DNA from: Pseudomonadota bacterium
GTDB lineage: Bacteria > Pseudomonadota > Gammaproteobacteria > UBA5335
Direction: 5' to 3'
NCBI GenBank assembly: GCA_002862965.1
Contig: PKCW01000095.1
Coordinates: forward strand, 1 to 6,891
Length of the DNA: 6,891 bases
This document shows, one piece after another, positions 1-5,664 of this stretch. Every line of letters begins with the position of its first letter. Positions within the stretch are counted from its first letter, which is position 1. The notes under the pieces are model-generated. The model had not been told where the DNA came from, made no database searches, and saw nothing but the letters and a program-made list of their open reading frames with translations. The position numbers and the translations under genes are program-made.

Positions 1-2
1 GG

Positions 3-701
3 TCCTCGACCGCCAGCCAGACGCAGGGTGTGCCGGTCGCCGAGCCCCGGCCCGACAAGCGGTTCAAGGACCCGGCGTGGAGCGAGAACCCGACCTTCGA
101 CATCATGCGCCGGTCCTATCAGCTGTCGGCCGACTGGATGAATGAGCTAGTGTCGTCGGTCGAGGACATCGATCCCCGCACCAAGCGCCGGGCCGAGTTC
201 TTCACCCGCTTGCTCACGGATGCCTTTTCGCCCTCGAACTTCCTCGCCTCCAACCCCGCCGCGCTGAAGGCGCTGGCCGAGAGCAACGGCGAGTCACTGG
301 TGAAGGGGATGCAGAACTTTGCCGCCGATATGGAGCGCGGCGGCGGGACGCTGAAGATCAGCCAGGCGGACTATGGCCGGTTCAAGGTCGGCGAGAACGT
401 CGCCACAGCTCCGGGTCAGGTAGTCTGGCGCGACGAGTTGTTCGAACTGATCCAGTACGCCCCGGCCACGGAGCAGCAGCACGAGATCCCGCTGCTGATC
501 TTCCCGCCCTGGATCAACAAATTCTACATCCTGGACCTGCAGCCGGCCAATTCCATGATCCGCTGGCTGTCGGCCCAGGGCTTCAGCGTCTTCGTGTGCT
601 CATGGGTCAATCCCGAGGCCGACAAGGCCGGATACGGCTTTGACGACTATCTGGAGAAGGGCCTCTATCGCGCCATCGACAAGGTTCGCGAGCAGACCGG
701 C
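3..701 (+). pseudogene. phaC: PhaC (class I PHA synthase) fragment, truncated at both ends
   Basis: This is the PHA-synthase part of the chimeric ORF. It corresponds to the conserved N-terminal PhaC region plus the beginning of the alpha/beta-hydrolase core, up to just after SWVNP and the FDDYLEKG segment. The family continues with a nucleophile-elbow cysteine soon after this point, but here phosphorylase sequence begins instead. Style (YQLSADWMNELV, DAFSPSNFLASNP) resembles alphaproteobacterial synthases; that is an impression, not a search result. Sampled 60-base blocks run 55-63% GC, lower than everything from 702 to about 6700. It is marked pseudogene because it cannot be catalytic as it stands; misassembly is an equal or better explanation. 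Confidence 0.75.
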
Positions 702-1325
702 GTCGTTCTCGATCCCGAGCTACCGACGATCGGCTTTGCGCGCCGCATGACCGCGTACAAGCGCCCCGAGCTGCTGTTCACCGACCTGGAGTGGCTGCGT
801 GCCATCGCCCGCCGGTATCCGTTCCAGATCGTGCTCGCCGGCAAGGCGCATCCGCGCGACGAGCCGGGCAAGCAGCGTATCGCGCACTTGCACGCGGCGC
901 TGCGCGCGCTCGCACCGGACATCCGCGGCATCTTCTTGCCGGACTACAACATGGCGCTCGCGCAGACCTTGATTCCCGGCGTCGACGTCTGGCTCAACAC
1001 GCCGCAGCGCCCGCTGGAAGCCTCCGGCACCAGCGGCATGAAGGCGGCGCTCAACGGCGTGCCGAGTCTGTCGGTGCTCGACGGCTGGTGGATCGAGGGC
1101 TGCGTCGAAGGCGTGACCGGCTGGGCCATCGGCGACGGTCCCGACAGCACGTCCGACGGCGACGCCGAATCGCTGTACAGCAAGCTTGAAGGCGCCGTGT
1201 TGCCGCTCTACCACGAACGCGGCGACGCCTGGCTGCGCATCATGAAGAGTGCGATCTCGCACAACGGCTCGATCTTCACCAGCCACCGCATGATGCGGCG
1301 CTACGCGTCGGAAGCCTACCTGTAG
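3..1325 (+). CDS. Chimeric ORF: PhaC N-terminal part joined in frame to alpha-glucan phosphorylase C-terminal domain (5' partial)
   Basis: Residues are counted from the GTG at base 30. Residues 1-224 match the N-terminal region of class I poly(3-hydroxyalkanoate) synthase: KRFKDPAW (10-17), PPWINKFYILDL (from 159) and SWVNP (191-195). The PhaC catalytic part (GxCxG cysteine box, Asp, His) is absent. From about residue 225 the protein is a GT35 alpha-glucan phosphorylase of the short, archaeal/bacterial type. It shows TIGFARRMTAYKR (233-245), whose R239 and K244 align with the phosphate-binding Arg569/Lys574 of muscle phosphorylase. It also shows EASGTSGMKAALNG, in which K338 is the expected pyridoxal-phosphate lysine. 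The N-terminal phosphorylase half is missing, so neither activity is expected from this polypeptide. The frame is open from base 3 with no stop, and PhaC proteins normally have more residues before this point, so the true start probably lies outside the window and GTG30 is doubtful. GC rises from about 60% to about 70% across the join, which suggests an assembly chimera. Confidence 0.85.
   Translation, partial: SSTASQTQGVPVAEPRPDKRFKDPAWSENPTFDIMRRSYQLSADWMNELVSSVEDIDPRTKRRAEFFTRLLTDAFSPSNFLASNPAALKALAESNGESLVKGMQNFAADMERGGGTLKISQADYGRFKVGENVATAPGQVVWRDELFELIQYAPATEQQHEIPLLIFPPWINKFYILDLQPANSMIRWLSAQGFSVFVCSWVNPEADKAGYGFDDYLEKGLYRAIDKVREQTGVVLDPELPTIGFARRMTAYKRPELLFTDLEWLRAIARRYPFQIVLAGKAHPRDEPGKQRIAHLHAALRALAPDIRGIFLPDYNMALAQTLIPGVDVWLNTPQRPLEASGTSGMKAALNGVPSLSVLDGWWIEGCVEGVTGWAIGDGPDSTSDGDAESLYSKLEGAVLPLYHERGDAWLRIMKSAISHNGSIFTSHRMMRRYASEAYL
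690..715. other. Chimera junction PhaC/phosphorylase
   Basis: Homology switches within a few codons between REQTG (PhaC side, residues 220-224) and VVLDPE (phosphorylase side, residues 225-230), with the reading frame maintained. No insertion-sequence end, repeat or att-like core is visible at the join. Sampled GC is about 60% to the left and about 70% to the right. Confidence 0.75.
702..1325 (+). pseudogene. Alpha-glucan (glycogen) phosphorylase C-terminal domain, 5' truncated
   Basis: About 207 residues of the C-terminal, pyridoxal-phosphate-binding lobe of an alpha-glucan phosphorylase remain. The enzyme family uses phosphate to release glucose-1-phosphate from glycogen or maltodextrin in the cytoplasm. 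Family signatures are TIGFARR, YKRPELLF, LAGKAHPRD, IFLPDYNMALAQ, DVWLNTPQRPLEASGTSGMK and SVLDGWWIEG. The end (HRMMRRYASEAYL, then TAG) is the normal family C-terminus, so the gene is complete on this side. GC and style match the downstream genes, so this half belongs to the core locus and an intact phosphorylase gene very likely heads it in the source genome. The exact join could lie several bases either side of 702. Confidence 0.85.
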
Positions 1326-1351
1326 GCGCGGGCCGACATGGACCCGACACC

Positions 1352-2104
1352 ATGACCTACCACTACGTCTGGCTGCTGTGGTCCACGGCATTTCTGGTGC
1401 CGTGGGCGATCCTGTTCGTCGCGGCCGGCAGCTTCCGCCGCGAGATGCTGCGCGTCAGCGCGCTGACCAGCCTGCTCGGCCTGACCGAACCGATCTTCGT
1501 GCCGGAGTACTGGAATCCGCCGAGCCTGTTCGAGCTGGCGCAGCGCACCGGCTTCGACATCGAAAGCCTGATCTTCAGCTTCGCCATCGGCGGCATCGGC
1601 GGCATCGGCGCCGGCGTCTACCGGGTGCTGCTGCGCCGCGCCCTGCGCGCGCTGCCGGTGTCGGAACGGCACGCGTGGCGCCATCGCTTTCACCGCCTCG
1701 CGTCCGCAGCGCCGGTGCTGGCCTTCCCGCCGCTCTACCTGCTGCCGTGGAACCCTATTTATCCCGCGACCACGGCGCTGCTGATCGGCGGCGCCGCGAA
1801 CGTGCTGTGCCGTCCGGATCTGCTGCACGGCAGCGTGACCGGCGGCCTGCTGTTCGCGGCACTGTACGCCCTGTTCATGGCGCTGCTGATCGCCTTCGCC
1901 CCGGGCTACATCGAGCAGGTCTGGAACCTGCCGGCGCTGTCCAGCATTCGACCGGCTGGCATCCCGATCGAGGAACTGGCTTTCGGCTTCGCCTTCGGCA
2001 CGTACTGGGCCGGGATCTACGAACACTTCACTTGGACGCGCCTCGTGCCGTCCGGCGAGTGCCGTCCGGATTCGCCCAACGCGCGCCCCTGCGAGGCATG
2101 CTGA
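1352..2104 (+). CDS. Lycopene-cyclase-domain-like integral membrane protein
   Basis: The product is a 250-residue hydrophobic protein with about six or seven likely membrane segments: roughly residues 7-26, 36-50, 71-92, 118-134, 137-150, 157-182 and 203-226. Two acidic signatures resemble the CrtYc/CrtYd-type lycopene cyclase domain: DIESLIFSF near residues 69-77 and PIEELAFGFAFG beginning at residue 205, with paired glutamates E207/E208. Authentic cyclases close the ends of lycopene to rings, but no carotenoid gene (crtB, crtI, crtE) is present here, so a cyclase activity should not be assumed. The start is the only in-frame ATG near the phosphorylase stop, 26 bases downstream; it has no strong ribosome-binding site. 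The tail after the last membrane segment (about residues 234-250) is polar and Cys-containing. A three-fold 9-base repeat encodes an IGGIGGIGAG stretch in the third membrane segment. The fold family is fairly secure; the function is not. Confidence 0.75.
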   Translation: MTYHYVWLLWSTAFLVPWAILFVAAGSFRREMLRVSALTSLLGLTEPIFVPEYWNPPSLFELAQRTGFDIESLIFSFAIGGIGGIGAGVYRVLLRRALRALPVSERHAWRHRFHRLASAAPVLAFPPLYLLPWNPIYPATTALLIGGAANVLCRPDLLHGSVTGGLLFAALYALFMALLIAFAPGYIEQVWNLPALSSIRPAGIPIEELAFGFAFGTYWAGIYEHFTWTRLVPSGECRPDSPNARPCEAC

Positions 2105-2106
2105 CC

Positions 2107-2757
2107 ATGTGCTTTTCCGCCACCGCGAGCTTCACCGCCAGCGCCGCGCTGCTGGGCATCGGCGCCGTCACGCTGCACAAGGCGCGACAGCCGCGCGAGC
2201 GGCCGTTCGCCGCGATTCCGTTGCTGTTCGGCATTCAGCAGCTCACCGAAGGCGTGCTCTGGCTCGGCTTCGGCTGGGACACGCCGGCGCTCAACGCGGT
2301 ACTGACGCAGCTCTATTCGTTCTTCTCGCACGTGCTGTGGCCGGCGTACGTGCCGCTGGCGGCGTGGGCGCTGGAGCCGCGGGGGCCGCGGCGCCACGCG
2401 CTGACGCTGATTTCTGCCGGCGGCATCGCCGTCGGCGCCTACCTCCTCTACAACATGTTCGCCAATCCGATCCTCGCGCGTCCGGTCGGCGATCACATCG
2501 ATTACGACTCGCCGCACTTCTACATCGCCGTCGTGATGACGCTGTACCTGACGGCGACGACGGGCAGCATGCTGCTGTCCAGCCGCCGGGTCATGAAGCT
2601 GTTCGGCGCGCTGGCCCTGGCCGGCGCGCTGGTGGCCTGGTGGTTCTACGCGCGCTGGTTCATCTCGGTGTGGTGCTTCTTCGCCGCGGGGCTGAGCCTG
2701 GTCATCTGGCTGCACTTTGCCGCGAGAAACGCGGCACTCGTGGAGATTCGCTCATGA
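2107..2757 (+). CDS. DUF6629-like multi-pass membrane protein (MCFSATASF family)
   Basis: The product is a 216-residue membrane protein beginning MCFSATASF, an N-terminus I associate with the uncharacterised DUF6629 family. Further family-like features are PLLFGIQQLTEGVLWLGF (from residue 38, with Q44, Q45 and E48 inside a membrane segment), FFSHVLWPAYVPLAAWALEP, and a final hydrophobic hairpin WWFYARWFISVWCFFAAGLSLVIW (as consecutive helical stretches). About seven membrane segments are likely. ATG2107 is chosen because the family begins at Met-Cys; an in-frame ATG at 2098 would add three residues. A GAGG at 2093-2096 lies 10 bases upstream of 2107. The gene starts two bases after the lycopene-cyclase-like stop, so the two are almost certainly co-translated. 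The biochemical role is unknown. Confidence 0.8.
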   Translation: MCFSATASFTASAALLGIGAVTLHKARQPRERPFAAIPLLFGIQQLTEGVLWLGFGWDTPALNAVLTQLYSFFSHVLWPAYVPLAAWALEPRGPRRHALTLISAGGIAVGAYLLYNMFANPILARPVGDHIDYDSPHFYIAVVMTLYLTATTGSMLLSSRRVMKLFGALALAGALVAWWFYARWFISVWCFFAAGLSLVIWLHFAARNAALVEIRS

Positions 2758-2843
2758 CAACGCCAATCACGGATGTCGTGAACGCCGCCGCCTTGGCGGT
2801 GCTGATCTGGCCGCAGCGCCGGGACAAGGAGTATCGGACATGA
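2754..2843 (+). CDS. Possible 29-residue small protein coupled to both neighbours
   Basis: A short frame begins MTTPITDVVNAAALAVLIW and ends in a charged tail ([10 protein letters not shown]), a weakly amphipathic or membrane-tending helix followed by a basic/acidic tail. Its ATG overlaps the upstream stop as ATGA (2754-2757), and its own stop overlaps the next gene's ATG as ATGA (2840-2843). A GGAG at 2742-2745 sits 8 bases before the start. Without this ORF there would be an 82-base gap between two otherwise tightly packed genes. It could be a genuine small membrane-associated protein or simply a translated leader that carries ribosomes to the YHS-like gene. I recognise no family. Confidence 0.55.
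   Translation: MTTPITDVVNAAALAVLIWPQRRDKEYRT
2826..2831 (+). promoter_or_regulatory. Ribosome-binding site for the YHS-like gene
   Basis: AAGGAG lies 8 bases upstream of ATG2840, inside the end of the 29-residue ORF. It fixes the start of the YHS-like gene at 2840 rather than at the in-frame ATG at 2717, which would lie deep inside the preceding membrane-protein gene. Confidence 0.75.
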
Positions 2844-3235
2844 ACTGGTTGAACGGGAACATCATCTGGGTGCTCGCGGCGGTCGCCGCAGTCTGGTTCC
2901 TGCTGCGCGGCCGCGGTCACGGCCATGGTCACGGATTCGGTCACGGCATGGGCGGCGGCCATCACGGCAGCTCGCGCGATGAGCGGCGCGACGCGCCCGG
3001 CGGGGTTCTGGAACCCGGCGACGGCGACGGGCCGCACGCGGCCGCTGCGGCGGCACTGGACCCGGTCAGCGGCAATCCGGTGCGCACTGACCGCGCGCTC
3101 ACCGCGGTGTTCGGCGGGCGCGCCTACCACTTCGAGTCGGAAGAGACGCGCAAGCGCTTCGAAGCCGAACCGCAACGCTATGCCACGGCCGCACCGCCGC
3201 CCGAGCACCGTCCGCGCCGGCGCGGCGGCTGCTGA
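2840..3235 (+). CDS. Membrane-anchored, His-rich protein with degenerate YHS-like domain
   Basis: The product is 131 residues with three parts. Residues 8-22 form one N-terminal membrane segment ([15 protein letters not shown]). Residues 24-43 are a Gly/His-rich stretch with histidines at 27, 29, 31, 35, 41 and 42. Residues 74-115 form a YHS-type domain, DPVSGNPV followed by [20 protein letters not shown] and QRYA. Canonical YHS domains carry Cys in DPVCGM and near the YFCS..C position; here these are S77, E99 and T103. The only cysteine is the last residue, C131, after a basic RPRRRGG tail. YHS domains are often found in metal-related proteins, so metal binding through the histidines is a reasonable inference, but the cysteine ligands are gone. 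The gene starts at an ATGA overlap with the 29-residue ORF and is followed 32 bases later by the phosphoketolase gene. Confidence 0.78.
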   Translation: MNWLNGNIIWVLAAVAAVWFLLRGRGHGHGHGFGHGMGGGHHGSSRDERRDAPGGVLEPGDGDGPHAAAAAALDPVSGNPVRTDRALTAVFGGRAYHFESEETRKRFEAEPQRYATAAPPPEHRPRRRGGC

Positions 3236-3254
3236 GCGCCCCGCCTTCGTATTC

Positions 3255-3260
3255 GGGAGA
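3255..3260 (+). promoter_or_regulatory. Ribosome-binding site for phosphoketolase
   Basis: GGGAGA lies 7 bases before ATG3268, in the 32-base gap after the YHS-like gene. No terminator hairpin or promoter-like pair is evident in this gap, so read-through from the upstream genes is likely. Confidence 0.7.
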
Positions 3261-3267
3261 AACCTGC

Positions 3268-5664
3268 ATGGACCTGAAAGCCACGCCTTCCCTCGGCGGC
3301 GCAGCCGCGCCCGCGCCGTTGCCGGACGAGGAACTGGGGCACCTCGACGCCTACTGGCGCGCAGCAAACTACCTGTCGGTCGGCCAGATCTACCTGCTCG
3401 ACAACCCGCTGCTGCGCGAGCCGCTCAAGCCCGGGCACGTCAAGCCGCGCCTGCTTGGGCACTGGGGCACGTCGCCCGGGCTCAATTTCATCTACGTGCA
3501 CCTGAACCGCGTCATCAAGGCGCAGGACCTCGACATGATCTATGTCGCCGGTCCCGGCCACGGCGGGCCGGCGCTGGTCGCGAACACGTATCTCGAAGGC
3601 TCATACAGTGAGTTCTATCCGGACGTAGCCGAGGACGAAGCCGGCCTGCGCAGGCTGTTCCGGCAGTTCTCGTTCCCGGGCGGCGTCGGCAGCCATGTCA
3701 CGGCCGAAACGCCGGGGTCGATCCACGAGGGCGGCGAGCTCGGCTACGCGCTGTCGCACGCGTTCGGCGCGGCCTTCGACAACCCGGAGCTGATCGTCGC
3801 CTGCGTCATCGGCGACGGCGAAGCCGAGACCGGGCCGCTGGCGACGGCCTGGCACTCGAACAAGTTCCTGAACCCCGCGCGCGACGGCGCGGTGCTGCCG
3901 ATCCTGCACCTCAACGGCTACAAGATCGCCAACCCGACGCTGCTCGCGCGCATCGACCCCGCGGAGCTGGACGCGCTGCTGCGCGGCTACGGCTACGCGC
4001 CGCGCTACGTCGAGGGCAGCGATCCGGCCGCGATGCACCGGCGGATGGCCGCCGCGCTCGACGAGGTCATCGCCGAGATCGGGGCGATCCAGGAGCGCGC
4101 GCGCACGCAGGCCGCGACCGAGCGCCCGCGCTGGCCGATGATCGTGCTGCGCTCGCCCAAGGGCTGGACCGGGCCGAAGGAAGTCGACGGCAAAAAGACT
4201 GAAGGCCACTTCCGGTCGCACCAGGTACCGCTCGCCGAGCTGCACACGAATCCCGATCACCTGCGCCAGCTCGAAAGCTGGCTCAAGAGCTACCGGCCCG
4301 ACGAGCTGTTCGACGAGAACGGCCGGCTGCGCACGGAGCTGAAAGCGCTGGCGCCGCAGGGCACGCGGCGCATGGGCGCGAACCCGCACGCCAACGGCGG
4401 CCTGCGTCTGCGCGGTTTGAAGCTGCCGGACTGCCGCGCGTTCGCAGTGGCGGTGCCGGCGCCCGGCGCGGCGCAGGCCGAATCGACGCGCGTGATGGGC
4501 CAGTACCTGCGCGAGGTGATGCGGCTCAACGCCGAGCATCGCAACTTCCGCGTCTTCGGTCCGGACGAAACCGCGTCGAACCGGCTCGGCGCGCTGTTCG
4601 AGGTCACCGGCCGTGCATGGATGGAACGCACGGAACCGGACGACGATCACCTCGCCGCCGACGGCCGCGTAATGGAGATCCTCTCCGAGCACAGCTGCCA
4701 GGGCTGGCTCGAAGGCTATCTGCTGACCGGGCGTCACGGCCTGTTCTCATGCTATGAGGCCTTCATCCACATCGTCGACTCGATGTTCAACCAGCACGCG
4801 AAGTGGTTGAAGGTGTCGAAGGCCGTGCCGTGGCGGCGGCCCGTCGCATCACTGAACTATCTGCTGACATCGCACGTCTGGCGCCAGGACCACAACGGTT
4901 TCTCGCACCAGGACCCGGGGTTCATCGACCACGTCGTCAACAAGAAGGCCGACGTGATCCGCGTGTATCTGCCGCCGGACGCCAATACCTTGTTGTGCGT
5001 CACCGAGTGCTGCCTGCGCTCGCGCGATCTCGTCAACGTCGTCGTCGCCGGCAAGCAGCCGCAGCCGCAGTGGCTCGGGATGGATGCTGCGATCAAGCAC
5101 TGCACCGCGGGCATAGGCATCTGGGACTGGGCGAGCAACGACGACGGCGATCCGGACCTGGTCATGGCCTGCGCCGGCGACGCGCCGACGCTGGAGACGC
5201 TGGCCGCGGTGCAGATCCTGCGCGAGCACCGACCGGAGCTGAAAATCCGTGTCGTCAACGTCGTCGACCTGATGACCCTGCAGCCCAGGGAGGAGCACCC
5301 GCACGGCCTGTCCGACCGCGACTTCGACACGATCTTCACGACCGACAAGCCGATCCTGTTCGCCTATCACGGCTACCCGTGGCTGATCCACCGCCTGACC
5401 TACCGGCGCCGCAACCACGCCAACCTGCACGTGCGCGGCTACAAGGAGGAGGGCACGACGACGACGCCTTTCGACATGCTGGTGCGCAACGACATGGATC
5501 GCTTCCATCTGGTCTGCGACGCGATCGACCGCGTGCCGGCACTGGGCTCGCGCGCGGCAAGCCTGCGCCAGGCAATGCGCGACCGGCTGATCGAGCACCG
5601 CGCGTACATCACCGAACACGGCGAGGACCCGCCGGACATCCGGGACTGGACATGGACAGCCTGA
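3268..5664 (+). CDS. xfp: Xylulose-5-phosphate/fructose-6-phosphate phosphoketolase
   Basis: This is a complete 798-residue, thiamine-diphosphate-dependent cytosolic enzyme of normal family length. It cleaves xylulose-5-phosphate (and in many members fructose-6-phosphate) with phosphate to acetyl phosphate plus glyceraldehyde-3-phosphate or erythrose-4-phosphate. Visible signatures in order are [17 protein letters not shown] near the N-terminus, GPGHGGPA (95-102, H98 matching an active-site His), [18 protein letters not shown], the cofactor motif GDGEAETGP (from 182), [33 protein letters not shown] (from 431), [21 protein letters not shown] (542-552, H542 and H547 expected catalytic), LPPDANTLL and [14 protein letters not shown]. 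The end [14 protein letters not shown] is the usual family C-terminus. Substrate preference (single versus dual) cannot be read from sequence alone. Its 3' end overlaps the transaldolase start by 13 bases, so the two are probably co-translated. Confidence 0.97.
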   Translation: MDLKATPSLGGAAAPAPLPDEELGHLDAYWRAANYLSVGQIYLLDNPLLREPLKPGHVKPRLLGHWGTSPGLNFIYVHLNRVIKAQDLDMIYVAGPGHGGPALVANTYLEGSYSEFYPDVAEDEAGLRRLFRQFSFPGGVGSHVTAETPGSIHEGGELGYALSHAFGAAFDNPELIVACVIGDGEAETGPLATAWHSNKFLNPARDGAVLPILHLNGYKIANPTLLARIDPAELDALLRGYGYAPRYVEGSDPAAMHRRMAAALDEVIAEIGAIQERARTQAATERPRWPMIVLRSPKGWTGPKEVDGKKTEGHFRSHQVPLAELHTNPDHLRQLESWLKSYRPDELFDENGRLRTELKALAPQGTRRMGANPHANGGLRLRGLKLPDCRAFAVAVPAPGAAQAESTRVMGQYLREVMRLNAEHRNFRVFGPDETASNRLGALFEVTGRAWMERTEPDDDHLAADGRVMEILSEHSCQGWLEGYLLTGRHGLFSCYEAFIHIVDSMFNQHAKWLKVSKAVPWRRPVASLNYLLTSHVWRQDHNGFSHQDPGFIDHVVNKKADVIRVYLPPDANTLLCVTECCLRSRDLVNVVVAGKQPQPQWLGMDAAIKHCTAGIGIWDWASNDDGDPDLVMACAGDAPTLETLAAVQILREHRPELKIRVVNVVDLMTLQPREEHPHGLSDRDFDTIFTTDKPILFAYHGYPWLIHRLTYRRRNHANLHVRGYKEEGTTTTPFDMLVRNDMDRFHLVCDAIDRVPALGSRAASLRQAMRDRLIEHRAYITEHGEDPPDIRDWTWTA

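Noticed and set aside
30..32. GTG30 as the true start of the first gene
   Set aside because: The frame is open upstream to base 3, there is no convincing ribosome-binding site, and PhaC proteins normally have more N-terminal residues. The gene is more likely cut by the window edge.
690..715. Insertion-sequence, integron or att-site scar at the PhaC/phosphorylase join
   Set aside because: No inverted or direct repeat, transposase remnant or recombination core is visible, and the junction shares no sequence with the one at about 6700.
1586..1612. Three-fold 9-base tandem repeat (ATCGGCGGC-like) as a possible regulatory or phase-variable repeat
   Set aside because: It encodes an Ile-Gly-Gly repeat within a membrane helix, has only three imperfect copies, and is in multiples of three, so it is best explained by protein composition.
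1316..2026. Minus-strand ORF of 236 codons opposite the lycopene-cyclase-like gene
   Set aside because: Its translation is Gln/Arg/Ala-rich, typical of the complement of a hydrophobic membrane-protein gene; no domain is recognised.
1378..2106. Upstream in-frame extension of the DUF6629-like gene back to base 1378
   Set aside because: The extension overlaps the lycopene-cyclase-like gene out of frame and is Arg/Ala-rich shadow sequence. The family N-terminus MCFSATASF begins at 2107.
2913..2966. Repetitive GGTCACGG-type stretch as a DNA repeat or CRISPR-like element
   Set aside because: It is simply the codon pattern of the Gly/His-rich segment of the YHS-like protein; there is no regular repeat-spacer structure.
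3236..3267. Possible terminator or separate promoter before phosphoketolase
   Set aside because: The 32-base gap shows no clear hairpin followed by T-run and no recognisable -35/-10 pair; only the ribosome-binding site is evident.
3601..4737. Minus-strand ORF of 378 codons antisense to phosphoketolase
   Set aside because: The opposite strand encodes a fully conserved Xfp. The antisense product has low-complexity Arg/Val/Ala composition and no motif.
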